A DNA stretch of 64,000 nucleotides, taken from NCBI RefSeq assembly GCF_000735605.1, contig NZ_JPKG01000047.1, forward strand, positions 62,001 through 126,000, written 5' to 3'. The translations under genes and the position numbers were made by a program. The first letter of the stretch is position 1, and each line of letters starts with the position of its first letter. Shown here one piece after another: positions 1 through 7,719 of the stretch. Under the pieces are notes generated by a model that was not told where the DNA came from, searched no databases, and saw only the letters and a list, made by a program, of their open reading frames with translations. This stretch comes from Allobosea sp. LC85 (GTDB taxonomy: Bacteria > Pseudomonadota > Alphaproteobacteria > Rhizobiales > Beijerinckiaceae).

Positions 1-14
1 CGGCTCTGCGACGC

Positions 15-494
15 TCAGTCCAGCACCTTCATCATATCGAGGGACGCCGTCTCGAAGCCTGCTCGGCGATAGGCCTTGAGGGCGAGATCATTGCCCGCGA
101 GCACACCGAGATGGAGCACCTTGCGTCCCGTCGCCCGTGCAAAGCGCTCCGCTTCCGCCAACAGGATCTGACCGATGCCGGTGCCGCGCTGAGCGGCGCC
201 AACGACGATGTTCTCGATATAGACGTGATCGCGCAGGTGTTCGTGGACGAATGGACCGGTCCGACCAAGCTGCAGCGCGAGATAGCCGACGACGCGGCCC
301 TCGCTCTCGGCAACCATCAGTGCACCGCCGGTCTCGACCGCCTTCTCGCTGTCATCTGCCAGGCAGGCTGCGGCCACCTCGGCCCCGGTTCCCCGCTCCG
401 GGCTCAGGCTTGCCTCATGGGCGGTCAGTTCCAGCAGCAGCGCCAGCACAGCAGGACGGTCCGCCTCCGCCATCGGCCTGATCGTTATACCCAC
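15..494 (-). CDS. GNAT family N-acetyltransferase
   Basis: Predicted cytoplasmic enzyme that moves an acetyl group from acetyl-CoA to an amine; the acceptor cannot be told from the sequence. At 159 residues it is a single GNAT domain. The acetyl-CoA pyrophosphate-binding loop is visible at about residues 102-108 (QRGTGIG), after the hydrophobic strand YIENIVV, and the C-terminal AYRRAGFE segment is typical of the fold. The start is a GTG with GGAG about 8 bases upstream. It lies 68 bases downstream of pntB on the same strand, so it may be read through from the pnt operon, but nothing links it functionally to transhydrogenase. Confidence 0.85.
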   Translation of the reverse strand: MGITIRPMAEADRPAVLALLLELTAHEASLSPERGTGAEVAAACLADDSEKAVETGGALMVAESEGRVVGYLALQLGRTGPFVHEHLRDHVYIENIVVGAAQRGTGIGQILLAEAERFARATGRKVLHLGVLAGNDLALKAYRRAGFETASLDMMKVLD

Positions 495-562
495 CGTTGA
501 AACTCCAAGAGGAAAGGGCCAGCGAGACGCCGGCCCCTCGCGACTTGCCGTGGTCCGGTGGC

Positions 563-1966
563 TTAGTGCGCCATTGCCTTGACGATTTCGTCGGTGACCT
601 TCTTGGCATCCCCGAACAGCATCATGGTGTTGGGCATGAAGAACAGCTCGTTCTCGACACCGGCATATCCCGAGCCCATGCCGCGCTTGATGAAGAGCAC
701 GGTCTTGGCCTTTTCGACATCGAGGATCGGCATGCCGTAGATCGGCGACTGCGGATCGGTCTTGGCCGACGGGTTGGTGACGTCGTTGGCGCCGATGACG
801 AACGCGACATCCGCCTGGCCGAACTCGGAGTTGATATCCTCGAGCTCGAAGACCTCGTCATAGGGCACGTTCGCTTCGGCGAGCAGCACGTTCATGTGCC
901 CGGGCATGCGGCCTGCGACCGGATGGATGGCGTATTTGACCTCGACGCCTTCCTTCTTCAGCACGTCGGCCATCTCGCGCAGCGCATGCTGGGCTTGCGC
1001 CACCGCCATGCCGTAGCCCGGCACGATGATGACCTTGCCGGCATTCTTCATGATGAAGGCCGCATCGTCAGCCGAGCCCTGCTTCACCGGGCGAGCCTCT
1101 GTGGCGCCACCGGCTGGGCCAGCGGTCTCGCCACCGAAGCCCCCAAGGATGACCGAGATGAAGCTCCGGTTCATGCCCTTGCACATGATGTAGGACAGGA
1201 TCGCACCGGAGGAGCCGACCAGCGCGCCGGTGATGATCAGCGCCATGTTGCCGAGCGTGAAGCCGATGCCGGCCGCTGCCCAGCCCGAATAGGAGTTGAG
1301 CATCGAGACGACGACCGGCATGTCCGCGCCGCCGATCGGCACGATCAGCAGCACGCCGAGCGCGAAGGAGACGAGCACGATCAGCCAGAAGACGACGTGG
1401 CTCTCGCTCTTCAGGAAGATCAGCAGCAGCACGACCAGCGCGATGCCAAGGCCGATATTGATGCCGTGGCGCTGCGGCAGCATGATCGGCTTGCCGCTCA
1501 TGCGCCCGTCGAGCTTCAGGAAGGCGATGATCGAGCCTGTGAAGGTGATCGCGCCGATGGCGCAACCCAGCGCCATCTCGAACAGGCTCGCGCCCTTGAT
1601 CTTGCCGACCTGGCCGATGCCGAAAGCCTCCGGCGCGTAGAGCGCCGCCGCTGCGACCAGCACCGCCGCCAGACCGACCAGCGAGTGGAAGAAGGCGACG
1701 AGCTGCGGCATCTGCGTCATCTGCACGCGCCGGGCCATGAAGGCGCCGATGCCACCACCGATGGCGATACCGAGAACGACCAGGAACCAGCCGGAGAAGC
1801 CGGAAGGCGGATAGAAGATCACGGTAGTGGCAATGGCGATGCCCATGCCGACCATGCCGTAGAGATTGCCCTGGCGTGAGGTCGTCGGGTGCGACAGGCC
1901 CCGTAGGGCCATGATGAACAGGACGCCGGAGACGACGTAGAGAAGGGCGGAGAAATTGGCGGCCAT
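563..1966 (-). CDS. pntB: NAD(P) transhydrogenase subunit beta
   Basis: Membrane subunit of the proton-translocating transhydrogenase, which uses the proton-motive force to transfer hydride from NADH to NADP+. The first two thirds (to about residue 270) are a series of hydrophobic helices (dII). The C-terminal third is the NADP(H)-binding domain dIII, with the GYGMAVAQAQ nucleotide loop, HPVAGRMPGHMNVLLAEA, the GANDVTNP motif and KRGMGSGYAGVENELF, all standard PntB signatures. The length of 467 residues is normal for the family. It begins 6 bases after the pntAB stop, so the three pnt genes form one operon with order pntAA-pntAB-pntB. Confidence 0.97.
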   Translation of the reverse strand: MAANFSALLYVVSGVLFIMALRGLSHPTTSRQGNLYGMVGMGIAIATTVIFYPPSGFSGWFLVVLGIAIGGGIGAFMARRVQMTQMPQLVAFFHSLVGLAAVLVAAAALYAPEAFGIGQVGKIKGASLFEMALGCAIGAITFTGSIIAFLKLDGRMSGKPIMLPQRHGINIGLGIALVVLLLIFLKSESHVVFWLIVLVSFALGVLLIVPIGGADMPVVVSMLNSYSGWAAAGIGFTLGNMALIITGALVGSSGAILSYIMCKGMNRSFISVILGGFGGETAGPAGGATEARPVKQGSADDAAFIMKNAGKVIIVPGYGMAVAQAQHALREMADVLKKEGVEVKYAIHPVAGRMPGHMNVLLAEANVPYDEVFELEDINSEFGQADVAFVIGANDVTNPSAKTDPQSPIYGMPILDVEKAKTVLFIKRGMGSGYAGVENELFFMPNTMMLFGDAKKVTDEIVKAMAH

Positions 1967-1972
1967 GTGCGC

Positions 1973-2404
1973 TCAGCCCTTCTTCTTGTACATCGAGAGC
2001 ATGCGCTCGGTGACGAGGAAGCCGCCGAAGATGTTCACGGACGCCAGGACCAGCGCGATGAAGCCGAAGACCTTGGCCCAGATCGGGCCGTCGCCCAGAG
2101 CGGGTGCCGCATTCACACCTACGGCGAGAAGCGCGCCGACCACGATCACGGAGGAGATCGCGTTGGTCACCGACATCAGGGGTGTGTGCAGCGCCGGCGT
2201 CACCGACCAGACGACATAGTAGCCGACGAAGACCGCGAGCACGAAGATCGCAAGCCGATAGATCGTCGGATCCACGCCGGTAGCGACACCGGCCACCGCC
2301 GCCGCCTGGTCGGCATAGCGCTCCGCCAGTTCTGCGGCCTGTTTCGCAAGGGCAGCCGCCGAGCGGGCCTGCTCGAGCGCTTGTTCAGGTGTCGGATTAG
2401 CCAT
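1973..2404 (-). CDS. pntAB: NAD(P) transhydrogenase subunit alpha part 2
   Basis: Small membrane subunit of the transhydrogenase; it supplies the helices that in enterobacteria are fused to the C-terminus of PntA. Of 143 residues, the first 50 are an Ala/Glu-rich soluble lead (EQARSAAALAKQAAELAERY). Hydrophobic helices follow, including YRLAIFVLAVFVGYYVVWSV and the segment with TPLMSVTNAISSVIVVGA, a conserved PntA membrane motif. A GGGGGAG ribosome-binding site precedes the ATG. The split alpha subunit is the usual arrangement in alphaproteobacteria and here lies between pntAA and pntB. Confidence 0.95.
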   Translation of the reverse strand: MANPTPEQALEQARSAAALAKQAAELAERYADQAAAVAGVATGVDPTIYRLAIFVLAVFVGYYVVWSVTPALHTPLMSVTNAISSVIVVGALLAVGVNAAPALGDGPIWAKVFGFIALVLASVNIFGGFLVTERMLSMYKKKG

Positions 2405-2430
2405 GGTCGGACACTCCCCCTACCTATGCT

Positions 2431-3570
2431 TCAGGCCTTCGGCGCGAAATTCGGATGAACCACGGCACCGTCCCGGGTCAGCGCGGTTGCCTTCACCAGC
2501 TCGTCGTCCCAGTTCACGGCGAGCTTCTTCTCGGCCTTGTCGATCAGCGTTTCGACGAAGGCGAAGAGATTCTTGGCGTAGAGGCTGGAGGATGTCGCAG
2601 GCAGGCGCCCCGGCACATTGAGATGGCCAACGATCTTTACGCCATTCGGCGCGGTCACGATCTCGCCCGGCTTGGCGAGTTCGCAATTTCCGCCGCGCTC
2701 GACAGCGAGATCGATGATCACCGAACCCGGCTTCATGCTTTCGACCATCGCGGCGGTGATCAGCTTCGGCGCCGGGCGGCCCGGAATCAGCGCGGTGGTG
2801 ATGACGATGTCCTGCTTGGCGATGTGGCCAGCGGTGAGCTCGGCCTGCTTCGCCTGGTATTCCCCGGACATTTCCTTGGCGTAACCGCCGGCGGTCTGCG
2901 CCTGCTTGAATTCCTCGTCCTCGACGGCGAGAAATTTTGCACCGAGCGACTCGACCTGTTCCTTGGTGGCGGGGCGCACGTCGGTCGCGGTGACGATGGC
3001 GCCGAGACGCCGCGCGGTCGCGATCGCCTGCAGGCCGGCGACGCCGACGCCCATGATGAAGATCTTCGCCGCGGGAACCGTGCCCGCCGCCGTCATCATC
3101 ATCGGCAGCGCCCGGCCATATTCGGCGGCGCCGTCGATCACGGCCCGATAGCCGGCGAGATTGGCTTGGGAGGACAGCACGTCCATCACCTGCGCACGGG
3201 TGATGCGCGGCATGAACTCCATGGCGAAAGCCGCCACATTGGCTTTGGCAAGGCCTTCGACGGCCGCCTCGTTGCCATAGGGATCCATGATGCCGATGAC
3301 GAGCGCGCCCGCCGGCAGGCCGGCAAGTTCGCCCTCAGCCGGACGGCGCACCTTGAGAACGATATCGGCGCCCTTCAGCGCCTCCTTGGCGTTCTTCGCG
3401 ATGGCCGCGCCGGCAGCCTGGTAGTCCGCATCGGTAATTCCGGAAGCGAGCCCCGCCCCCTTCTCCACTGCGACATCGGCCCCGAGGCCAATGAACTTGC
3501 GGACGGTTTCCGGCGTCACGGCGACGCGGGTTTCCGTCCCTTGCGTTTCGGCTGGGACAGCAATGCGCAT
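2431..3570 (-). CDS. pntAA: NAD(P) transhydrogenase subunit alpha part 1
   Basis: Soluble NAD(H)-binding domain dI of the transhydrogenase, related to alanine dehydrogenase. The N-terminal MRIAVPAETQGTETRVAVTP is the family signature, PRITRAQVMDVLSSQANLAG follows near residue 120, and the Rossmann glycine loop GVGVAGLQA is near residue 175. The mobile-loop and RQD-type regions follow. The 379-residue length matches split alpha subunits of Rhizobiales. It is first of the pnt genes, 22 bases downstream of the small COX subunit IV-like gene on the same strand, which probably shares its promoter. Confidence 0.96.
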   Translation of the reverse strand: MRIAVPAETQGTETRVAVTPETVRKFIGLGADVAVEKGAGLASGITDADYQAAGAAIAKNAKEALKGADIVLKVRRPAEGELAGLPAGALVIGIMDPYGNEAAVEGLAKANVAAFAMEFMPRITRAQVMDVLSSQANLAGYRAVIDGAAEYGRALPMMMTAAGTVPAAKIFIMGVGVAGLQAIATARRLGAIVTATDVRPATKEQVESLGAKFLAVEDEEFKQAQTAGGYAKEMSGEYQAKQAELTAGHIAKQDIVITTALIPGRPAPKLITAAMVESMKPGSVIIDLAVERGGNCELAKPGEIVTAPNGVKIVGHLNVPGRLPATSSSLYAKNLFAFVETLIDKAEKKLAVNWDDELVKATALTRDGAVVHPNFAPKA

Positions 3571-3592
3571 GGCAGGCGGGGCCTTTCCGGCG

Positions 3593-3880
3593 TTACATGA
3601 GGAGGAGCGCGAGCAGCATCAGCACCAGCGGAACCGCCGGAGCGCGCCACGACAGCGAGGGAGCGGCAATGCCGACGCCCGTGCCGACGAGGGTCAGGAG
3701 TGTGCCGACGACCGCGGTACCCCAGGCATGCTTGGTCCCGCCGACCGCCAGTGCCGCCACGATGGCAAGGCAGGCGGCAGTGGTCACTTCGGCGATGTGG
3801 ACGAAGCCGCGATAGGTCCGGTCGTGCTCCTGATAATCCATCTGCGGAGCATCGGCTGCGCTGTGTCCGTGGTGGGCCAT
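3593..3880 (-). CDS. aa3-type cytochrome c oxidase subunit IV family protein
   Basis: Small membrane protein of 95 residues when started at MAHHGHSAADAP; a longer reading from 3943 adds an N-terminus with no family likeness. The segment PQMDYQEHDRTYRGFVHIAEVTT matches the short bacterial aa3 oxidase subunit IV family, in which a soluble head with an EH..TY..F pattern precedes a hydrophobic helix. Here three hydrophobic stretches follow (ACLAIVAALAVGG, GTAVVGTLLTLVG, VPLVLMLLALLLM), so it is longer than the one-helix subunit of Paracoccus. It is the first gene of the pnt operon, a linkage seen elsewhere in Rhizobiales, so a role in the transhydrogenase or a respiratory complex is possible. Confidence 0.75.
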   Translation of the reverse strand: MAHHGHSAADAPQMDYQEHDRTYRGFVHIAEVTTAACLAIVAALAVGGTKHAWGTAVVGTLLTLVGTGVGIAAPSLSWRAPAVPLVLMLLALLLM

Positions 3881-3959
3881 AAAAACTGTTCCCGCATAAA
3901 AAGGTCTCATTGCCGTGTAGCGCACCAGCGAAGGGTCTGGCAACGCGTCAACACGCCAT

Positions 3960-3991
3960 CACTGCCTGTTTCGAAGGCATTTCAGGCAGTG
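3960..3991. terminator. intergenic stem-loop, possible terminator
   Basis: Inverted repeat CACTGCCTG / CAGGCAGTG, with perfect 9-bp arms and a 14-base loop, lies between the COX IV-like gene and the ABC1 kinase gene, both on the minus strand. There is no clear U-tract, so it may be a weak or factor-dependent terminator, or only an intergenic palindrome. Confidence 0.4.
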
Positions 3992-4049
3992 AAACCGCCC
4001 ACTTTCCGGCCGTCGGAGAGCCGTGGGGATCCCGGGCCGAACATCCTCC

Positions 4050-5417
4050 TCAATGCGCAGGACCAAGCCCGGCGCGATCGAGCGCTTTCGCCTGAACCGC
4101 GGCCACGTGCTCGGTCGAGAAATTCTCGATTTCCTGCTCGAACAGGCGGTGGAAATTCAGCTCGGCATCGAGATGCAGGAAGACGCCGCCGAGGCCGATC
4201 GCGGCGCGGTCCATGAAGACGAATTCACGCGGTACGGTCACCGGCCCGCGCTTCTTCAGCGCCTGATGCACCTGGAAAGCCTGCTTGCGCCCATATTCCG
4301 CCGGACTGACATCTTCGGCGATGCGCCGCGTCCTGTCCTCCAGCAATGGCCCGTAGATGAAACGCGCCCAGATGTTGAGGGTGTCGACCAGATCCTTGGT
4401 CAGCCCCTTGAAGCCCCAGGTTTCATAGGCGTGGATGACGCGCGCCTGATCGTTCTCGAGGAGGCCGCGATAGAGATCGACCACGCCGCCGACGAAGGAG
4501 GGCGGGAAGATCCGGATGCAGCCATAGTCGAGCAGGTTGATGCCCTGCGGCGCGCCATCCTCCGAGAACACCGTGTAGTTTCCGAGATGCGGATCGCCAT
4601 GGATGACGCCGTGATGGCTGAAGGGGCGCCACCAGGCACGAAACATCGCGGTCGAGATCCGGTCGCGGGCTTCCTGTTCGTCCTGCTTGTGGTCGAGGAT
4701 TCGATCGCCCTCAAGCCAGTGCATGGTCAGTAGCCGCCGGGTCGACAGCCCCGCTTCCAGCGCCGGCACGCGCACGTCCGGCGTCTCGGCCAGCATCGCA
4801 CGGTAGAGCGCGATATGTTTCGCCTCGCGGATGTAGTCGAGTTCCTCTCGCACCCGCGCGCCGATTTCCTTGGCGATCTCGGTCGTGTCGATCACCGGAT
4901 CCATGCGCCGGTGCAGCGCGAACAGGATGTCGAGCTGGGCGATATCGGCCTCGACCGCCGATTCCATGTCCGGATATTGCAGCTTGCAGGCGACCGGCAC
5001 ACCATCATGCGTCGTCGCCCGGTGCACCTGGCCGAGCGAGGCTGCCGCCGCTGGCTTCAGGTCGAACTCGGCAAAGCGCGCGCGCCATTGCGACCCGAGC
5101 TCCGCCATCATCCGGCGTTTGACGAAGGCCGGCCCCATCGGCGGCGCCTGCGATTGCAGCTTCTGCAGTTCGGCGGCGTATTCCGGCGGCACGACGTCGG
5201 GAATGGTGGCGACGAGCTGCGCCACCTTCATGATCGGTCCCTTCAGCCCGCCGAGCGCCTTGGCGAGCGCCTCGGCATTGCTGAGATTGCGGCCCTCCAG
5301 CCCGAGCAGCCGCGTCCCGGCAATGCGCGCCGCGACCCCGCCGACATTGGCCCCGACGCGGGCGTAACGCGCCGCGCGGGCGGTGAAACGATTGGCTTCG
5401 CTGTCGCGTTCGGACAT
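4050..5417 (-). CDS. ABC1 kinase / UbiB-AarF family protein
   Basis: Atypical protein-kinase-like ATPase of the ABC1/ADCK/UbiB family, members of which support ubiquinone biosynthesis or lipid homeostasis. The 455-residue reading from MSERDSEANRF has the N-terminal ABC1 extension (KGPIMKVAQLVATIPDVVPPEY, a KxAQ form of the KxGQ motif), the Ala-rich nucleotide loop AAAASLGQVHRA, VACKLQYP with the ATP-contacting Lys, catalytic IHGDPHLGNY and metal-binding LLDYG in place of DFG. No C-terminal membrane helices are evident, unlike UbiB proper, so it may be an AarF paralogue. The upstream in-frame extension to 5510 has no family likeness and was dropped. Confidence 0.85.
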   Translation of the reverse strand: MSERDSEANRFTARAARYARVGANVGGVAARIAGTRLLGLEGRNLSNAEALAKALGGLKGPIMKVAQLVATIPDVVPPEYAAELQKLQSQAPPMGPAFVKRRMMAELGSQWRARFAEFDLKPAAAASLGQVHRATTHDGVPVACKLQYPDMESAVEADIAQLDILFALHRRMDPVIDTTEIAKEIGARVREELDYIREAKHIALYRAMLAETPDVRVPALEAGLSTRRLLTMHWLEGDRILDHKQDEQEARDRISTAMFRAWWRPFSHHGVIHGDPHLGNYTVFSEDGAPQGINLLDYGCIRIFPPSFVGGVVDLYRGLLENDQARVIHAYETWGFKGLTKDLVDTLNIWARFIYGPLLEDRTRRIAEDVSPAEYGRKQAFQVHQALKKRGPVTVPREFVFMDRAAIGLGGVFLHLDAELNFHRLFEQEIENFSTEHVAAVQAKALDRAGLGPAH

Positions 5418-5534
5418 GTCGCTCACAGGATCGGTGGCGGGGTCGAGCCCAGGATGTAGGGCACGATCACGGCAGAACCAATGCCGCATGATGCCCCGCC
5501 GGCGCAGCACGGTATGGCGAGAGCCCGGCGTCCT

Positions 5535-6014
5535 TCACTCGATGAAGGCCGCGAGGTTCGCCAGCGTCGACCTCAAGCCGACATCGTGATCCTCCTTCCG
5601 GATGCCCGCGGGCACATTCTCGCAGAGAATGGTGACCTCGGCCCCGCCCAGGACTGAGGCCAGGCTCCATGTCATCGTCATCACGCCGGCGAAGGAGGGA
5701 TCCTCCGATACGAACTCCACCGACTGCACGACCCGCTCGTCCAAAACCAACTCCAGAAAACGCCCTTGAACGACGTCGGTGTCTTCAGAGGTCTTGCCGG
5801 GCCCAGAGTGCTGCGATGCCTCATAGGTCAGGACCATGCGATAGCGTCCACCCTCCCGCGGCTCGAACGAAAGAATCTCGCCCCTCATGCCCTGCGGCGG
5901 GAGCCATGACGCCAACGACTTGGGGTCAAGGAGGGCCCTGTAGATGGCTTGCGGCGATGCTTGCACAACTCTCGAGGCGGAGTCCGTTCTCGTCTTGCCG
6001 ATAGGATTGATCAC
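5535..6014 (-). CDS. SRPBCC / AHSA1 domain-containing protein
   Basis: START-like ligand-binding fold of the AHSA1 (activator of Hsp90 ATPase homologue 1) family; bacterial members bind small hydrophobic ligands but mostly lack a known function. The reading contains the family opening ASRVVQASPQAIYRALLDP, the WLPP motif near residue 38 (with the GTG start), GGRYRMVLTY, and a C-terminal amphipathic helix LRSTLANLAAFIE. The GTG at 6014 is chosen because AGGAGGG lies 5 bases upstream; the longer ATG reading from 6074 has no such site. It is cytoplasmic and probably a single-gene unit. Confidence 0.82.
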   Translation of the reverse strand: MINPIGKTRTDSASRVVQASPQAIYRALLDPKSLASWLPPQGMRGEILSFEPREGGRYRMVLTYEASQHSGPGKTSEDTDVVQGRFLELVLDERVVQSVEFVSEDPSFAGVMTMTWSLASVLGGAEVTILCENVPAGIRKEDHDVGLRSTLANLAAFIE

Positions 6015-6206
6015 GGCGTCCCTCCTTTCGGACGGCACTTCATGCTGTTCAACTGCGGCATCCTTGGCCAGCAATATTCGGGACCCGATCTCCTTTCGAT
6101 ATCATGCTGAGCACTCAAAACGGCGCAGGCGGCCAGCACCACTGGGGAGCTTTGTGAAGCGACCGCCAGCAGCCCTCCGTCCAGGTCGACCTGTGACTGG
6201 GACTTC

Positions 6207-7088
6207 TCAATTCCGCGCCGCCAGGTCGGACCGGACCTCCGCCGCATTGACGACCCGGCCACCAGCGGCCTCGACGCGTTTGACAGCTTCGGCGATCAGC
6301 GCGGCGTTGCTGCGTGTCTCGCCGAAGGGCGCGTCTTCCAATCCGGCACGAACATGCACGCCGCGCGCGACCGCGTGCGGGATCAGGCCGCCGAGTTCGA
6401 CGCCGAGCCCCGCAATCATCACCGGCGCCCGCGGCGCAACCTCGGCGAGCAGCGCGAGATGGGCCTCGAGCGCATAGGCTTTCGGCGGGAAGCCCCAGGC
6501 AAAGGCGTCCGAGAACATCAGCCGGTAGATCGGCATCGGCATATCGGGATAGGCCTTGGCCAGCGCCGCCCCCAGGCGTGTGAAGCCCGGCTCGTAGATG
6601 GCATAGCTCGGATGGACCTTGTGACGCTGCGCCACTTCCATGCCCTCGCGAATATGTTCGCCGGGATTCTGGTAGATGAAGCCTGCCTCGCCCTGCGGGA
6701 TTCCGGCGAAGGTCGTCCAGTTGCAGGATCCCGGATCGAGCACGCCCCACTCGGCCAGGCCGCGCTTCGCCAGCTCCTCCAGATGCCAGTAGCGGCCGGA
6801 GCCGACGATATCGCCAGCATAGCCGGAGCCGACGATCGGGATGGTCGGATAGACGATGGCATCGACCTTGGCGCGGATGCCCTCGATCGCCTGCGCATAG
6901 AGCTCCCAATCGTCGCGCTGGCGGCCGGTCACGACGTCATAGACGTGAAGATGGACGATCGCTGCCCCTGCCTCGACCGCCGCAATGCCATCGGCGACGA
7001 TTTCAGGGATGCTGATCGGAATGCCGGGCTGGCGCTCCCTGCCCCAGGGGCCGTTGATCGCGGCTTCGATCCAGATCGCTGTGCTCAC
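6207..7088 (-). CDS. 3-keto-5-aminohexanoate cleavage family enzyme (BKACE, DUF849)
   Basis: Member of the beta-keto acid cleavage enzyme family, zinc-dependent TIM-barrel proteins that condense a beta-keto acid with acetyl-CoA and give acetoacetate plus a new acyl-CoA. The 293-residue length is typical. Signatures seen are the N-terminal EAAINGPWGR, the metal-ligand pair in AAIVHLHVYD (HxH), the GSGYAGDIVGSGRYW segment and the C-terminal ARGVHVRAGLED glycine loop. The GTG start is preceded by GAGGAC. It is divergent from the MaoC/acyl-CoA synthetase pair, which could process its acyl-CoA product. The keto-acid substrate cannot be read from sequence. Confidence 0.88.
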   Translation of the reverse strand: MSTAIWIEAAINGPWGRERQPGIPISIPEIVADGIAAVEAGAAIVHLHVYDVVTGRQRDDWELYAQAIEGIRAKVDAIVYPTIPIVGSGYAGDIVGSGRYWHLEELAKRGLAEWGVLDPGSCNWTTFAGIPQGEAGFIYQNPGEHIREGMEVAQRHKVHPSYAIYEPGFTRLGAALAKAYPDMPMPIYRLMFSDAFAWGFPPKAYALEAHLALLAEVAPRAPVMIAGLGVELGGLIPHAVARGVHVRAGLEDAPFGETRSNAALIAEAVKRVEAAGGRVVNAAEVRSDLAARN

Positions 7089-7266
7089 GGCGTTTCGTCC
7101 TCAGGCCAGGTTTCGGGAACCGAGCGACCGTCCCCTCCGGATTCGATGCAAGTGAGAAACGAGACTCGTCATCAGTGCAACAGCGCGGTGAGCAAATGCA
7201 CCTGCTTTAGCCTTGCCAGCGGCCGGCGCGAGCAAGCTAGTATGGGCAAAAAGCGGGGAGGAACGC

Positions 7267-7719
7267 ATGGGGCTCCATTTCGAGGATTTTGACCTCGACA
7301 GCAGCATCAAGACCCGCGGGCGCACCGTCGGCGAGGGCGACATCACGCTGTTCGCCGGCCTATCCGGCGATTTCAACCCGCTCCACGTCGACAGCGAATA
7401 CTGCGCCGGCACGCCATTCGGCGAGCGCATCGCCCATGGCCCGCTGACGCTCGCGATGGCGATCGGCCTGATGTCGCAGCAGAACCTGATCGATGCCACC
7501 ACCATGGGCCTGCTTGATCTGCACTGGACCTTTGCCGGACCGGTGAAGATCGGCGACACCGTCCATGCCGTCGTCACGCCGGTCGAGAAGGCGCCAAGCC
7601 GCAAGCCGGACCGCGGCATCGTGACCCTGCGCCTCGATGTGCACAACCAGCGCGGCGAGCACATTCAGACCGGTCATCTCAAGCTGCTGATGAAGCGCCG
7701 CACCGGGGAGCCGAGCTGA
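7267..7719 (+). CDS. MaoC family dehydratase
   Basis: Hot-dog-fold enoyl-CoA hydratase of the MaoC type, adding water to or removing it from an acyl-CoA. The 150-residue length fits a single MaoC domain. The catalytic segment reads FAGLSGDFNPLHVD, the hydratase 2 motif with Asp and His, followed by PFGERIAHGPLTLAM. The ATG is preceded by GGGGAGGAACGC, a good ribosome-binding site. Its TGA overlaps the ATG of the acyl-CoA synthetase by one base, so the two are translationally coupled and probably act on the same acyl-CoA. Confidence 0.9.
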   Translation: MGLHFEDFDLDSSIKTRGRTVGEGDITLFAGLSGDFNPLHVDSEYCAGTPFGERIAHGPLTLAMAIGLMSQQNLIDATTMGLLDLHWTFAGPVKIGDTVHAVVTPVEKAPSRKPDRGIVTLRLDVHNQRGEHIQTGHLKLLMKRRTGEPS

